A stretch of 64,000 bases of DNA from Pseudomonadota bacterium. Lineage in GTDB: Bacteria; Pseudomonadota; Alphaproteobacteria; Micavibrionales; UBA2020. The notes beneath the pieces are model-generated. The model worked only from the letters and a program-made list of their open reading frames with translations, had not been told where the DNA came from and ran no database searches. This document shows, in pieces, positions 1-8,904 of this stretch. How positions within the stretch are numbered: the first letter of the stretch is position 1; each line of letters opens with the position of its first letter. Where the stretch lies: the NCBI GenBank assembly GCA_021845905.1, contig JAJZVA010000006.1, positions 1-64,000 of the forward strand, given 5' to 3'. The position numbers were made by a program, and so were the translations under genes.

Positions 1-52
1 TACCCTCTATCTTTTTCCATTGCTTATCAGACACTTCATAGCGCTTCACCAT
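1..52 (-). mobile_element. IS transposase, N-terminal fragment (window edge)
   Basis: On the minus strand an ATG at 52 opens a frame reading MVKRYEVSDKQWKKIEG, which runs off the left edge. This resembles the N-terminus of IS5/IS4-type DDE transposases, which commonly begin with a basic residue, a YxL/VSDxQW core and then an acidic stretch. A good Shine-Dalgarno (GGGAGG) lies about 5 bases upstream of the ATG. Only 17 codons are visible, so the family call is tentative. The perfect palindrome just upstream and the truncated cupin gene beyond it fit an insertion-sequence end here. Confidence 0.55.
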
Positions 53-107
53 CAAAACCTCCCTCGGTTAAGATCAGTGAATCACATCCAATGTTCTATT
101 GGAATCC

Positions 108-143
108 TATATGTCGATTGGTCCTAGGACCAATCGACATATA
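108..143. repeat. Perfect 36-bp palindrome centred on CCTAGG
   Basis: Bases 108-125 are the exact reverse complement of 126-143, with no loop; the centre is CCTAGG. It lies between the transposase start codon and the truncated cupin gene. It could be an IS terminal sequence, a target site, or a junction of two oppositely oriented ends. There is no adjacent T-run, so it does not look like a rho-independent terminator. The bases from about 144 to 265 carry no recognisable gene. Confidence 0.75.
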
Positions 144-265
144 CCGCGTGGATTTTGCGGGAAAGCAAAAAAGCGGCATTCGCTATGAAGAAAACGCAGC
201 GCATAGCGGGGCCATGGGCAAGTTTTCTGAAGACGCGAGGCCGCTGCGAAACTCCTTATTCCGCT

Positions 266-517
266 TCACTGTCCTTGCATCTCGCCCGCGCCGCCGAGGA
301 AGATATAAACCTCCTCATTCTCCTTGTGCGCGTGGAAATAAGGAAGCGTTTTCCCCGCCGCCAGCGCGTTGAGCGAAATTTCGCACCCCGTGCTGCCGAC
401 AATGTCCTTGAGAAACCGCTTGCCGAAAGCCGTGCTGCCGTCGGGCCGTTTTGTTTCGACGCCAGCCCACTCTTTCAGGGCGCCGGAAGCGAAAACCGGA
501 AAGTTCTTCTCCCGCAT
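266..517 (-). pseudogene. Truncated cupin-domain protein
   Basis: An 83-codon frame begins MREKNFPVFASG and carries the first cupin motif, with HAHKENEEVYIFLGG at residues 63-77. Complete small cupins of this type continue after the GxGE segment with a second beta-barrel half of roughly 30-40 residues. Here the frame diverges after GEMQ (near base 272) and stops two codons later. The second half is absent, and unrelated DNA and an IS end follow. It lies 11 bases downstream of phaB on the same strand and was probably co-transcribed. A non-functional remnant is the likeliest reading; a natural short protein is possible but would lack half the barrel. Confidence 0.6.
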
Positions 518-528
518 GCGCGTCTCAT

Positions 529-1278
529 TCAGAACGAGATGAACAGGCCGCCGTTGGCCGAGATGTTCGCGCCGGTGATGTAGCCCGCGCGCCTGTCGGC
601 GAGGAAGCCGACCACGTAGGCGATCTCCTCCGGCTCCGCGAGGCGCTGCATCGGCACCTGATCGACGATGCCTTTCAGCACGTCGGCGGGGATGGCCTTC
701 ATCATCGCGGTGTTGGTATAGCCCGGCGAAACGCAGTTGACCGTCACGCCCTTGCGCGCCGTTTCCTGCGCCACCGCCATGGTGAAGCCGTGCATGCCGG
801 CCTTCGCGGCGGAATAGTTGGCCTGGCCGAACTGGCCCTTCTTGCCGTTGACGGACGAGATGTTGACGATGCGGCCAAAACCCGCTTCCGTCATGCCGTC
901 GATGAATTGCTTGGTGACGTTGAAGACGCTGTCGAGATTGGTGTGCAGCACCGCCGCCCAGTCCGCCTCGTCCATCTTCTTCAAGGTCTTGTCGCGCGTG
1001 ATGCCCGCGCAGTTGACCAGCACCTGCACGGTGCCGAATTTTTCCTTGATCGTTTTCGCCATTTCGACGCAGGCTGCGAAGGACGACACGTCGCCGACGA
1101 CGATGCCGATATCGAGCCCTGCGGCCTGCCATTCCTTTTGCTTTTCCCGGGCGCGCGCCTCTTCAGACGGATGATAGCCCGCGAGAACCTGATAACCCCT
1201 TTGCACAAGTTCCGCGCAAATGGCGGACCCGATGCCGCCGACGCCGCCTGTGACCAGAGCGAGTGTTTTTGTTGTCAT
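529..1278 (-). CDS. phaB: Acetoacetyl-CoA reductase (PhaB), NADPH-dependent
   Basis: This 249-residue short-chain dehydrogenase reduces acetoacetyl-CoA to (R)-3-hydroxybutyryl-CoA, the second step of polyhydroxybutyrate synthesis. Its length is normal for PhaB. The cofactor motif TGGVGGIG is at residues 10-17 and NCAG at 89-92. The catalytic set is Asn114, Ser142, Tyr155 and Lys159 within a YSAAK motif. PhaB-like signatures include the GKKGQFGQANYSAAKAG segment and the NxVSPGYTxT region, which separate it from FabG. The ATG has a good ribosome site (AAGGGAG). The phasin gene lies just upstream on the same strand but is separated by a terminator. phaA and phaC are not in the window. Confidence 0.9.
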   Translation of the reverse strand: MTTKTLALVTGGVGGIGSAICAELVQRGYQVLAGYHPSEEARAREKQKEWQAAGLDIGIVVGDVSSFAACVEMAKTIKEKFGTVQVLVNCAGITRDKTLKKMDEADWAAVLHTNLDSVFNVTKQFIDGMTEAGFGRIVNISSVNGKKGQFGQANYSAAKAGMHGFTMAVAQETARKGVTVNCVSPGYTNTAMMKAIPADVLKGIVDQVPMQRLAEPEEIAYVVGFLADRRAGYITGANISANGGLFISF

Positions 1279-1298
1279 TTGATTGCTCCCTTAGCGTG

Positions 1299-1352
1299 AA
1301 AAAAATCATTCCGGACATGGAAAGATCGACGACCCGCCATATCCGGAATGAT
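1299..1352 (-). terminator. Rho-independent terminator after phasin gene
   Basis: Bases 1305-1320 and 1337-1352 form a 16-bp stem with one mismatch and a 16-base loop. On the minus strand the stem is followed immediately by a run of about six T. It lies between the phasin stop codon (1382) and the phaB start (1278), so it should end or attenuate the phasin transcript before phaB. Confidence 0.75.
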
Positions 1353-1381
1353 ATATCCTCTGCAAAACAGCACGAGGGCTG

Positions 1382-1759
1382 TTAAGCTGCCTTGCGGCCT
1401 TTGCCGGCGGCGGTTTTCGGCGCGGCGCCGTTGGCGGCCTTCAGCGTCGTTTCGAAGAGGCTGGTGTAAACCTTGCCCGCTTCGGCGACGATGTCGGCGC
1501 AAGCGCGACCGCTTTCAACGACCTTCTTGGCGCATTCCTGCGCGAGTTCGGCCTGCCAGGACGCCACGTCCTTGAGGTCTTTCGCGTCGGCGACGTCTTC
1601 GGCCTTCTCGGAAGCCGCTTCGATCAGCGCGTTGGTCAGTTCGACTTGTTCCTGCAACAGCTTTTCGCCGATCAGCAGGTTGGTTTCGCCGAGCTTCTTG
1701 AAGTTTTCAAGGGAAAGCTGGGTGAGTTTCTGGAAGTTCTCGAGAATGTCTTTTTGCAT
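1382..1759 (-). CDS. phaP: Phasin family protein (PHB granule-associated)
   Basis: This 125-residue protein is alpha-helical, lacks Cys-rich or transmembrane segments, and has the amphipathic pattern of the phasin_2 family. It opens MQKDILENFQKLTQLSLENFKKLGE, contains repeated charged and Ala-rich helices, and ends in a basic Ala/Lys tail (KTAAGKGRKAA) seen in many phasins. Phasins coat PHB granules and control their number and size. The start has a strong ribosome site (AAGGAGA, 7 bases upstream). Its own promoter with a TGC-rich palindrome lies upstream and a terminator lies downstream. The neighbouring phaB supports the role. Confidence 0.85.
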   Translation of the reverse strand: MQKDILENFQKLTQLSLENFKKLGETNLLIGEKLLQEQVELTNALIEAASEKAEDVADAKDLKDVASWQAELAQECAKKVVESGRACADIVAEAGKVYTSLFETTLKAANGAAPKTAAGKGRKAA

Positions 1760-1795
1760 TTTCAGTCTCCTTCAATAAGGTCTAAAGAATCAATG

Positions 1796-1849
1796 CTGCA
1801 CCGCACCATTGTTGCAGTGCACAATGCGCCTTTTTACGCGCTTTGTCAA
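1796..1849 (-). promoter_or_regulatory. phaP promoter with TGC-rich operator-like palindrome
   Basis: On the minus strand TTGACA (1844-1849) and CATTGT (1821-1826) are separated by exactly 17 bases, a good sigma70 pair. A near-palindrome at 1807-1826 (CATTGTTGCAGTGCACAATG) overlaps the -10 element, and a second TGC/GCA-rich element lies at 1796-1808. Phasin promoters in alphaproteobacteria such as Paracoccus are repressed by PhaR, which binds TGC-rich sequences. PhaR binding here is inferred; no phaR gene is in the window. Confidence 0.6.
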
Positions 1850-2137
1850 AGCTATTTTTATTCTGTATATAAATCAAAGACTTAAAAATGTTCATTTTTA
1901 AAAATTATGTAAATATAGTACAATGAAGAAATACCACGATAGAATATAAAACAGAGAGGCAAAATGCTGACAGAAAAAACCAGTGGTGGTATCGGCCTTC
2001 CTGGGAGCATTTCTGAAAGCTTGTGCCCAGCCATCCGGCGACATTCCCGGCGCCTGCTTCCGTGCGGCGGGTTTTTTGACCTTGATCAGCCTGGAGGCGG
2101 AGGAAGATCTTAAGATGACGTTTATCGCGTCAAACTC
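1850..2137. other. Intergenic DNA between phaP promoter and metE
   Basis: The part nearest phaP (1850-1960) is strongly AT-rich. From 1964 to 2113 on the plus strand there is a 49-codon frame (start MLTEKTSGG) preceded by AGAGAGG, but it looks like no known protein. The next frame over the same stretch reads like a hydrophobic helix followed by an acidic tail and might be the tail of a lost membrane protein. The evidence does not support a gene call for either. Confidence 0.3.
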
Positions 2138-4480
2138 TTATCCGTTGGCCTTCCTGCCTTCCGCGACCGCATAGGCGCTGCGCATCGTCTTTGCCGCGCC
2201 GACGAGGTTGGCAAGGCAGACCTTCGTTTCTTCCCATTTGCGGGTTTTGAGGCCGCAGTCGGGGTTGACCCAGATCTGTTCGGGCTTCAGAACGGCAACG
2301 GCCTTTTTGAGGAGTGATTCCATCTCGGCCTGCGGCACGACGCGCGGGCTGTGGATGTCGTAAACGCCGGGGCCGATCTCGTTCGGATATTTGAAGTCTT
2401 CAAACGCGCCGAGCAGTTCCATCTGCGATCTTGACGTTTCAATGGAGATCACGTCGGCGTCCATTTCCGCGACCGCTTCGATGATGTCGTTGAACTCGGC
2501 ATAGCACATGTGCGTGTGGATCTGCGTTTCGTCCGCCACGCCCGCAGAGCTGAGACGGAACGCGTCCACCGCCCAGCGGAGATAGGCTTTCCAGTCCTTG
2601 TGGCGGAGCGGCAGACCTTCGCGCACGGCGGGCTCGTCGATCTGAATGACCTTGATGCCGGCCTTTTCGAGATCGGCCACTTCATCGCGCAGCGCAAGCG
2701 CCAGTTGACCCGCCGTGACGGCGCGCGGCTGGTCGTCGCGGACGAACGACCACTGCAAGATCGTCACCGGCCCGGTGAGCATGCCCTTCATCGGTTTTTT
2801 AGTAAGGCTTTGGGCATAGACCGACCATTCCACCGTCATCGGATGCGGGCGCGAAATGTCGCCGAAGATGATCGGCGGCTTGACGCAGCGCGAGCCGTAG
2901 GACTGCACCCAGCCGAACCTGGTGAAGGCGTAGCCGTCAAGCTGTTCTCCGAAATATTCGACCATGTCGTTGCGCTCGGCTTCGCCGTGAACGAACACGT
3001 CAAGCCCGATCTCTTCCTGAATCTTCACGCACTCGGCGATTTCCCGTTTAAGAAAATCGTTGTAGGCGGCTTCAGCGATGGTTTTCTTTTTGAAGTCGGC
3101 GCGGTGCTGGCGGATTTCCGGCGTCTGCGGGAAAGAGCCGATCGTCGTCGCCGGGAACAGCGGCAGGCTTAAGGCCTTGCGCTGCGCCGCGACGCGTGTC
3201 GCGAACGGATGCTGGCGTTTCAGCATTTCCGGTGTGACTTTGCGCATGCGCTCTTCCACCGCCTTGTTGTGGATGCGCGGCGAGGTTTTGCGCGATGCGG
3301 CGGCCTTGTCGGACGCCTCAAACACGGCGGCGTCTCTCTTGCCGTTGGCGACGGCGGCGAGCGCGGCAATTTCCGCGAGTTTTTGTTTCGCGAACGCCAG
3401 CCACGATTTCAACTCCGCGTCGAGCGCGGTTTCATTGTCGAGATCGACCGGCGTGTGCAAAAGCGAGCACGACGGCGCGACGATCACGCGGTCGGAGCCC
3501 AGCGCGGCCATGGCTTTTTCAACCGGCCTGAGCGCTTTCGAAAGATCGGCGCGCCAGATGTTGCGGCCGTCGATCACGCCGAGAGACAACACTTTGTCTT
3601 TGCCAGCCGCCTTGAGCGCGGCGTCGAGTTGCTGCGGCGCGCGGACCAGATCCACATGCACGCCCGCAACGGGCAAACCGAACACGGCGTCCATATTTTC
3701 TTCCAGCGCGTCGAAATAGGTCGCGATCATGATTTTCGGTGCGACCTTGGAAAGACGGTCATAAGCCTTTTTCAAAGCAACGCGCGCGGGTTCTTGCTGA
3801 TCGAGCACGAAGCTTGGCTCGTCCATCTGCACCCATTCGGCGCCGAGAGACTTCAATTTCGCCAAAACTTCTTCATAAACCGGCAGCAACGCGTCGAGCA
3901 GATCAAGCGCGTTTCCCTCGCCGCGTTCCGCGGCTGAATTATCTTTAGACGCAGGAACCGCGTCGTCCTTCATCTTGCCGAGCAGCAGGAACGACACAGG
4001 GCCGAGCAGCACGGGACGCGTCTGGATGCCGAGTTTCTTCGCTTCCTCGTAGTGGCGGACGGCCTTGTCGCAGGCGAGCACGAACTTTTGCCCCGCCGAG
4101 AATTCGGGGACGATGTAATGGTAGTTGGTGTCGAACCACTTGGTCATCTCCATCGCGCCGACTTTTTTATTGCCGCGCGCCATGGAGAAGAAGGTGTCCA
4201 AATCCAGCTTACCGCCTTTCCATTCGTAACGCTCCGGCACCGCGCCGACCATCGCGCAGGTCGAGAGCACATGGTCGTACATGGTGAAATCGTTGGAGGG
4301 AATGTGGCCGATGCCTGCCGTTTTTTGCAGCGCCCAGTGGCGCGCGCGCAATTCCGCGCCGACCTTGTTCAGCTCTTCCAGCGGAATTGTTCCCGCCCAA
4401 TAGGCTTCCTGCGCCTTTTTCAGTTCGCGCTTCGCGCCGACGCGGGGGAAACCGAGATTTGCCGACAAGACCATTTTCAT
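2138..4480 (-). CDS. metE: Cobalamin-independent methionine synthase (MetE)
   Basis: MetE transfers the methyl group of 5-methyltetrahydropteroyl-polyglutamate to homocysteine in the cytoplasm, the last step of methionine synthesis. The 780 residues cover both TIM-barrel halves (usual length about 750-780). The N-terminal half starts LSANLGFPRVGAKRELKKA and the C-terminal half carries TTIGSFPQT. The zinc/homocysteine ligands are in place: His657 and Cys659 (HMC), Glu681, and Cys742 in NPDCGLKTR. It is the downstream gene of a metF-metE pair (18-base gap), so the folate methyl donor is made by its neighbour. No SAM riboswitch-like element was recognised ahead of the pair. Confidence 0.96.
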   Translation of the reverse strand: MKMVLSANLGFPRVGAKRELKKAQEAYWAGTIPLEELNKVGAELRARHWALQKTAGIGHIPSNDFTMYDHVLSTCAMVGAVPERYEWKGGKLDLDTFFSMARGNKKVGAMEMTKWFDTNYHYIVPEFSAGQKFVLACDKAVRHYEEAKKLGIQTRPVLLGPVSFLLLGKMKDDAVPASKDNSAAERGEGNALDLLDALLPVYEEVLAKLKSLGAEWVQMDEPSFVLDQQEPARVALKKAYDRLSKVAPKIMIATYFDALEENMDAVFGLPVAGVHVDLVRAPQQLDAALKAAGKDKVLSLGVIDGRNIWRADLSKALRPVEKAMAALGSDRVIVAPSCSLLHTPVDLDNETALDAELKSWLAFAKQKLAEIAALAAVANGKRDAAVFEASDKAAASRKTSPRIHNKAVEERMRKVTPEMLKRQHPFATRVAAQRKALSLPLFPATTIGSFPQTPEIRQHRADFKKKTIAEAAYNDFLKREIAECVKIQEEIGLDVFVHGEAERNDMVEYFGEQLDGYAFTRFGWVQSYGSRCVKPPIIFGDISRPHPMTVEWSVYAQSLTKKPMKGMLTGPVTILQWSFVRDDQPRAVTAGQLALALRDEVADLEKAGIKVIQIDEPAVREGLPLRHKDWKAYLRWAVDAFRLSSAGVADETQIHTHMCYAEFNDIIEAVAEMDADVISIETSRSQMELLGAFEDFKYPNEIGPGVYDIHSPRVVPQAEMESLLKKAVAVLKPEQIWVNPDCGLKTRKWEETKVCLANLVGAAKTMRSAYAVAEGRKANG

Positions 4481-4498
4481 TCTCCTTTTGTTGAAAAC

Positions 4499-5428
4499 TC
4501 ACGTGTTGATTTTTTGGCGCATCGCCGTCGATTTCGCGCGCAGCCCCAACATGTGACAGATGGCGAGCGTATGCTCCGCGCGGTTGAGCGTGTAAAAGTG
4601 AAAATGCCGCACGCCGTTGGCGTAGAGCACGCGGCAAATCTCCGCCGTCACCGTGGCGGCGACGAGCTGGCGGGTGTTCGGCTGGTCATCGAGCCCTTCG
4701 AACAAGGTTTCCACCCAGTCGGGGATGCGCGTGCCGCAGGCACGGGCGAACTCCACCGCGCGGGCGAAATTGATGATGGAGAGAATGCCCGGCACGATCG
4801 GCACATCGATACCCGCGGCGACGGCACGGTCGCGGAAACTCAAAAACGCCTCCGGCTCCATGAAAAACTGGCTGATGACGCGGTCCGCGCCCGCATCGAC
4901 TTTCTTTTTGAGGTTGGCCATGTCTTCGAGCGCGTTGGCCGCCTCGGGGTGCGTTTCGGGATAGCCCGCGACGCTGATCTCGAACGGCGCGATCTTCTTC
5001 AGCCCCGCGACAAGATCGGAAGCATATTGATAGCCGCCTTTGACCGGCACGTAAGCCTCGCCCTTCGGCGGGTCGCCGCGCAGCGCGACGATGTGGCGGA
5101 TGCCGCTCTCCCAATATTTGCGGGCGATGTCGTCGATCTCTTCCCTGGTCGCGCCGATGCAGGTCAGGTGCGCGGCGGCGGGTATGCCGGTTTTGGCATG
5201 GATATTGGTGACGATCTCATGGGTGCGGGTGCGGATCGTCCCCGCCGCGCCGTACGTCACCGAGATGAACTTCGGCTTCAGCGGCGCGAGCACGCCGATC
5301 GACTGCCACAGCACCTCCTCCGTCTTCGCGGTGTGCGGCGGAAAGAACTCGAAGCTCACCTCCAGATCGCACAGCCTCGGCGATATGAACGGCAACGACA
5401 TGCGCGATCTGTCTTCCTGTTGCCACAT
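4499..5428 (-). CDS. metF: 5,10-methylenetetrahydrofolate reductase (MetF)
   Basis: This FAD-dependent TIM-barrel enzyme reduces methylenetetrahydrofolate to 5-methyltetrahydrofolate, the donor used by MetE encoded next. At 309 residues it has normal bacterial MetF length. Family signatures are VSFEFFPPHT near residue 25, FISVTYGAAGT, the folate/FAD-site HLTCIGATREEI, ALRGDPPKG, and the GYPETHPEA segment. Two starts are possible: the ATG at 5428 (GGGGG about 11 bases upstream) or the ATG at 5401 (AGGAAG about 12 bases upstream); the shorter form begins MSLPFISP. It is divergent from hppD. Confidence 0.95.
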   Translation of the reverse strand: MWQQEDRSRMSLPFISPRLCDLEVSFEFFPPHTAKTEEVLWQSIGVLAPLKPKFISVTYGAAGTIRTRTHEIVTNIHAKTGIPAAAHLTCIGATREEIDDIARKYWESGIRHIVALRGDPPKGEAYVPVKGGYQYASDLVAGLKKIAPFEISVAGYPETHPEAANALEDMANLKKKVDAGADRVISQFFMEPEAFLSFRDRAVAAGIDVPIVPGILSIINFARAVEFARACGTRIPDWVETLFEGLDDQPNTRQLVAATVTAEICRVLYANGVRHFHFYTLNRAEHTLAICHMLGLRAKSTAMRQKINT

Positions 5429-5469
5429 TTTGTAAAATCTACCCCCGCAAAAACAATTTTGTGCAGAGC

Positions 5470-5497
5470 ATCATAACGTTTTGTTGCATAAAACCAA
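5470..5497 (-). promoter_or_regulatory. Candidate metF-metE promoter
   Basis: On the minus strand TTGGTT (5492-5497) and TATGAT (5470-5475) are spaced 16 bases apart, 42 bases ahead of the first metF ATG. This is a visual match to sigma70 consensus only. Confidence 0.4.
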
Positions 5498-5516
5498 GCG
5501 TTATTCGTCTCATTTC

Positions 5517-5545
5517 TTGAAAGTGCAGCAGAAAACACCGATACT
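5517..5545 (+). promoter_or_regulatory. Candidate hppD promoter
   Basis: TTGAAA (5517-5522) and GATACT (5540-5545) with a 17-base spacer lie 36 bases before the hppD ATG. It would drive the hppD-hmgA-fahA run divergently from metF. Confidence 0.4.
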
Positions 5546-5581
5546 GGCGCCATTCCATTTTAAAAGCAGAAAGAGGCAGTC

Positions 5582-6640
5582 ATGGCTGATTTATTCGAGA
5601 ACCCGATGGGGACGGACGGTTTTGAATTTGTTGAATACGCGCACCCGCAGCCGGAGGAGCTCGACAAACTTTTCACCGGCTTCGGCTTCAAGAAAGTCGC
5701 CACCCACAAGTCGAAGAAAGTTTCGCTCTACCGGCAGGGGCGCATCAATTACATCATCAACAGCGAGCCGAACTCCTACGCCGCCAAATTCTCCGGCATC
5801 CACGGCGGCGGCGCCTGCGCCATGGCGTTCCGCGTGAAAGACGCCGCAAAAGCCCATAAAAACGCGCTTTCAAAGGGCGCGAAGGCGGTCGACGTACCCG
5901 TCGGCGCAGGCGAGAACAAACTCTTCGCCATCGAGGGCATCGGCGAGACGGTTTTGTTCCTCGTCGACAAATACGGCGATAAAGGGGATATCTATGAAGC
6001 GGATTTCAACTTCATCGACAAGGCGCCGCACAAGGGCGCGGGCCTCACCTACATCGACCACCTGACGCACAACGTCAACCGCGGGCGCATGAAAGTCTGG
6101 GCGGATTTCTACACCGATCTCTTCAACTTCCGCGAGATCCGCTATTTCGACATCGAAGGCAAGCTCACCGGCCTCAAATCCAAGGCCATGACCAGCCCTT
6201 GCGGCAAGATCCGCATACCATTGAATGAATCTTCCGACGACAAATCGCAGATCGAGGAATTTTTGAAGCGCTTCAACGGCGAAGGCATCCAGCACATCGC
6301 GCTCGGCACGGACGATATTTACGCCACGGTCGAATCCCTGCAAAAAACCGGCATCGACTTCCAGACCACGCTCGACACCTACTACAAGCGCGTCAACGAG
6401 CGCGTGCCCGGCCATGGCGAAGACCTCGCGCGCATGCAAAAGCTCAACATCCTCGTCGACGGCGCGCCGACCAAGGGCCAGGGCCTCCTGCTGCAAATCT
6501 TCACCAAGGACGCCATCGGCCCCGTTTTCTACGAAATCATCCAGCGCAAGGGCAACGAAGGCTTCGGCGAAGGCAACTTCCAGGCGCTGTTCGAATCGCT
6601 GGAAGAAGACCAGATCCGCCGCGGCGTTTTGAAAGCTTAA
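5582..6640 (+). CDS. hppD: 4-hydroxyphenylpyruvate dioxygenase
   Basis: This non-haem Fe(II) enzyme converts 4-hydroxyphenylpyruvate to homogentisate in tyrosine breakdown. The 352 residues match bacterial HPPDs (about 350-360). The iron ligands can be placed: His160 in YIDHLTHNV, His238 in GIQHIALGTDD and Glu318 in FYEIIQRKG, with spacing equivalent to the Pseudomonas enzyme. The C-terminal helix region (GNFQALFESLEEDQIRRG) gates the active site in this family. The ATG follows AGAGG closely. It heads a three-gene operon with hmgA starting 3 bases after its stop. Confidence 0.96.
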   Translation: MADLFENPMGTDGFEFVEYAHPQPEELDKLFTGFGFKKVATHKSKKVSLYRQGRINYIINSEPNSYAAKFSGIHGGGACAMAFRVKDAAKAHKNALSKGAKAVDVPVGAGENKLFAIEGIGETVLFLVDKYGDKGDIYEADFNFIDKAPHKGAGLTYIDHLTHNVNRGRMKVWADFYTDLFNFREIRYFDIEGKLTGLKSKAMTSPCGKIRIPLNESSDDKSQIEEFLKRFNGEGIQHIALGTDDIYATVESLQKTGIDFQTTLDTYYKRVNERVPGHGEDLARMQKLNILVDGAPTKGQGLLLQIFTKDAIGPVFYEIIQRKGNEGFGEGNFQALFESLEEDQIRRGVLKA

Positions 6641-6643
6641 ACC

Positions 6644-7921
6644 ATGTCGCGCGCATATCAATCCGGCTTCGGCAATACGTTTGAAACAGAAGCCGTCAAA
6701 GGCGCGCTGCCCCGCGAACAAAATTCGCCGCAGCAACCGCCGCACGGGCTTTATGCCGAGCAGCTCAGCGGCTCGGCCTTCACCGTGCCGCATAAAAACC
6801 AGCAGCGCACGTGGCTCTACCGCATTCTGCCGTCGGTGAAGCATCTGCCGTTCACGCTTTATCAAAAGCCGGATGAAACGCCCACCCCCGCAACGCCGAA
6901 CCAGCTCCGCTGGGACCCGCTGAAGTCGCCGACAAAAAAAACCGACCTGATCGACGGCTTGATGACCATGGCCAAGGGCGGCGATCTGCACAGCTGGGCG
7001 GGGCTCGCCGCGCACCGCTATGCGGCGAGCGCGCCGATGAAGAACCGCACTTTCTACAATGCCGACGGCGAGATGCTGTTTGTACCCGAGCAGGGCGGGA
7101 TAATTTTCCGCACCGAAATGGGCGTGCTGGACGTCAAACCCGGAGAAATCTGCATCATCCCGCGCGGCGTCAAGTTCGCCGCAGACCCGGCGGAGAAAAC
7201 CGCCCGCGGTTACATTTGTGAAAATTACGGCGCGCCGTTCACCCTGCCCGACCTCGGGCCGATCGGCGCGAACGGCCTCGCCCATCCGCGGCATTTCCTT
7301 TATCCCGTCGCGGCCTATGAAGACAAAAAGGGCGACTTCGAAATGATCGCCAAGTTCGACGGCGCGCTATGGACGGCGAAGATCGACCACTCGCCGCTCG
7401 ACGTCGTCGCGTGGCACGGCAATTACGCGCCGTACAAATACGACCTCGCGCTGTTCAACGTCATGAACACGGTGAGTTTCGATCACGCCGATCCGTCGAT
7501 CTTCACCGTGCTGACCTCGCCGAGCGGCACGGCCGGCGTCGCCAACGTCGATTTCGTCATCTTCCCGCCGCGCTGGTCGGTGGCCGAGCATACCTTCCGC
7601 CCGCCCTATTTCCACCGCAACGTCATGAGCGAGTTCATGGGGCTGGTGCACGGCGTTTACGACGCGAAGGAAAGCGGCGGCTTCGTGCCCGGCGGCTGCT
7701 CGCTGCACAATTGCATGTCGGCGCACGGCCCTGACGCGGGCGTGGTCAGGCATGCCTCAACCGTTGACCTCAAACCGATGGAGATGAAAGATACCCTCGC
7801 CTTTATGTTCGAGAGCCGCTACGTCATGCGCCCCACCGCAAACGCCATGAAGGATACGTTGCAAAAAGACTATTACAAATGCTGGCAGAGCCTGCAGAAG
7901 ATGTTCAAGGAAAAAAAATGA
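6644..7921 (+). CDS. hmgA: Homogentisate 1,2-dioxygenase
   Basis: HmgA opens the homogentisate ring to give maleylacetoacetate. The 425-residue length is normal. The N-terminus ([13 protein letters not shown]) and the [17 protein letters not shown] segment are hallmark HmgA sequence. Iron ligands fall at His324 and Glu330 in [12 protein letters not shown] and His361 in HGPD. It sits 3 bases after hppD and its stop overlaps the start of the next gene (ATGA), so translation of the three genes is coupled. Confidence 0.97.
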   Translation: MSRAYQSGFGNTFETEAVKGALPREQNSPQQPPHGLYAEQLSGSAFTVPHKNQQRTWLYRILPSVKHLPFTLYQKPDETPTPATPNQLRWDPLKSPTKKTDLIDGLMTMAKGGDLHSWAGLAAHRYAASAPMKNRTFYNADGEMLFVPEQGGIIFRTEMGVLDVKPGEICIIPRGVKFAADPAEKTARGYICENYGAPFTLPDLGPIGANGLAHPRHFLYPVAAYEDKKGDFEMIAKFDGALWTAKIDHSPLDVVAWHGNYAPYKYDLALFNVMNTVSFDHADPSIFTVLTSPSGTAGVANVDFVIFPPRWSVAEHTFRPPYFHRNVMSEFMGLVHGVYDAKESGGFVPGGCSLHNCMSAHGPDAGVVRHASTVDLKPMEMKDTLAFMFESRYVMRPTANAMKDTLQKDYYKCWQSLQKMFKEKK

Positions 7922-8904
7922 AACTCGCTTCACTGAAACAGGGTCGCGACGGCAAACTGGTCGTCGTCAGCAAGGATCTGGGCAAATACGCCGACGCAGG
8001 CGCCATCGCGCCGACGCTGCAGGCCGCGCTCGACGACTGGACGGCGGCAAGCCCGAAGCTCGAAGCGCTGTATAAAGATCTCAACGCAGGCAAGGCCGCC
8101 GCGTCTGATTTCGACCCCGCCGCATGCGCCAGTCCTCTGCCCCGCGCCTATCAATGGCTGGACGGCAGTTCGTATGTCAACCACGTCGAGCTGGTGCGCA
8201 AATCGCGCGGCGCGGAAATGCCACCGAGCTTCTGGACCGACCCTCTGATGTATCAGGGCGGATCCGACAGTTTTCTCGGGCCTTGCGACGATATCGCAAT
8301 GCAGAGCGAAGACTGGGGCATCGATTTCGAGGGCGAAGTCGCCGTGATCACCGACGACGTGCCGATGGGTACGCCCGCCGCCGACGCGGGCCAACACATC
8401 CGGCTCCTTCTGCTGGTGAACGACGTCTCTTTGCGCGGCCTTACCAAGGACGAACTCGCCAAGGGCTTCGGCTTCGTGCAATCCAAGCCGTCGACCGCGT
8501 TTTCGCCCGTCGCCGTCACGCCCGACGAACTGGGCGACGCCTGGAAAGACGGCAAAGTCCACCTGCCGCTGGTCTCGACGCTCAACGGAACCCCGTTCGG
8601 GCGCCCGAACGCCGGCATCGACATGGTGTTCGATTTCGCGCAACTGATCGCCCACGGCGCGAAATCCCGCCCGCTCTGCGCGGGAACGATCGTCGGCTCC
8701 GGCACGGTCTCGAACGTCGACCGCAGCGCGGGATCGTCGTGCATCGTCGAGCGCAGATTGCTGGAAAAGATCAACGACGGCGCGATCAAAACCCCGTTCA
8801 TGAAATTCGGCGACAGCATCAAAATCGAAATGTTCGGCGCGGACGGCGCATCCATCTTCGGCGCGATCGACCAGACGGTGAAACAATATAAATACGGCAG
8901 TTAA
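7918..8904 (+). CDS. Fumarylacetoacetate hydrolase family protein
   Basis: The gene encodes 328 residues of the FAH family, likely hydrolysing fumarylacetoacetate to fumarate and acetoacetate as the last step of the pathway. The metal site appears as [13 protein letters not shown] (about residue 122) with NDVSLRGL and [12 protein letters not shown] downstream. It is shorter than classical fumarylacetoacetases (about 420 residues) and belongs to the compact form often found beside hmgA. An earlier in-frame start at 7879 would lie inside hmgA; the ATG at 7918 is chosen because AAGGA sits just ahead and it forms an ATGA overlap. No maleylacetoacetate isomerase gene follows. Confidence 0.88.
   Translation: MKLASLKQGRDGKLVVVSKDLGKYADAGAIAPTLQAALDDWTAASPKLEALYKDLNAGKAAASDFDPAACASPLPRAYQWLDGSSYVNHVELVRKSRGAEMPPSFWTDPLMYQGGSDSFLGPCDDIAMQSEDWGIDFEGEVAVITDDVPMGTPAADAGQHIRLLLLVNDVSLRGLTKDELAKGFGFVQSKPSTAFSPVAVTPDELGDAWKDGKVHLPLVSTLNGTPFGRPNAGIDMVFDFAQLIAHGAKSRPLCAGTIVGSGTVSNVDRSAGSSCIVERRLLEKINDGAIKTPFMKFGDSIKIEMFGADGASIFGAIDQTVKQYKYGS

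Noticed and set aside
5429..5581. SAM riboswitch ahead of metF-metE
   Set aside because: The short leader shows promoter-like elements but no paired structure that I could match to SAM-I or SAM-II.
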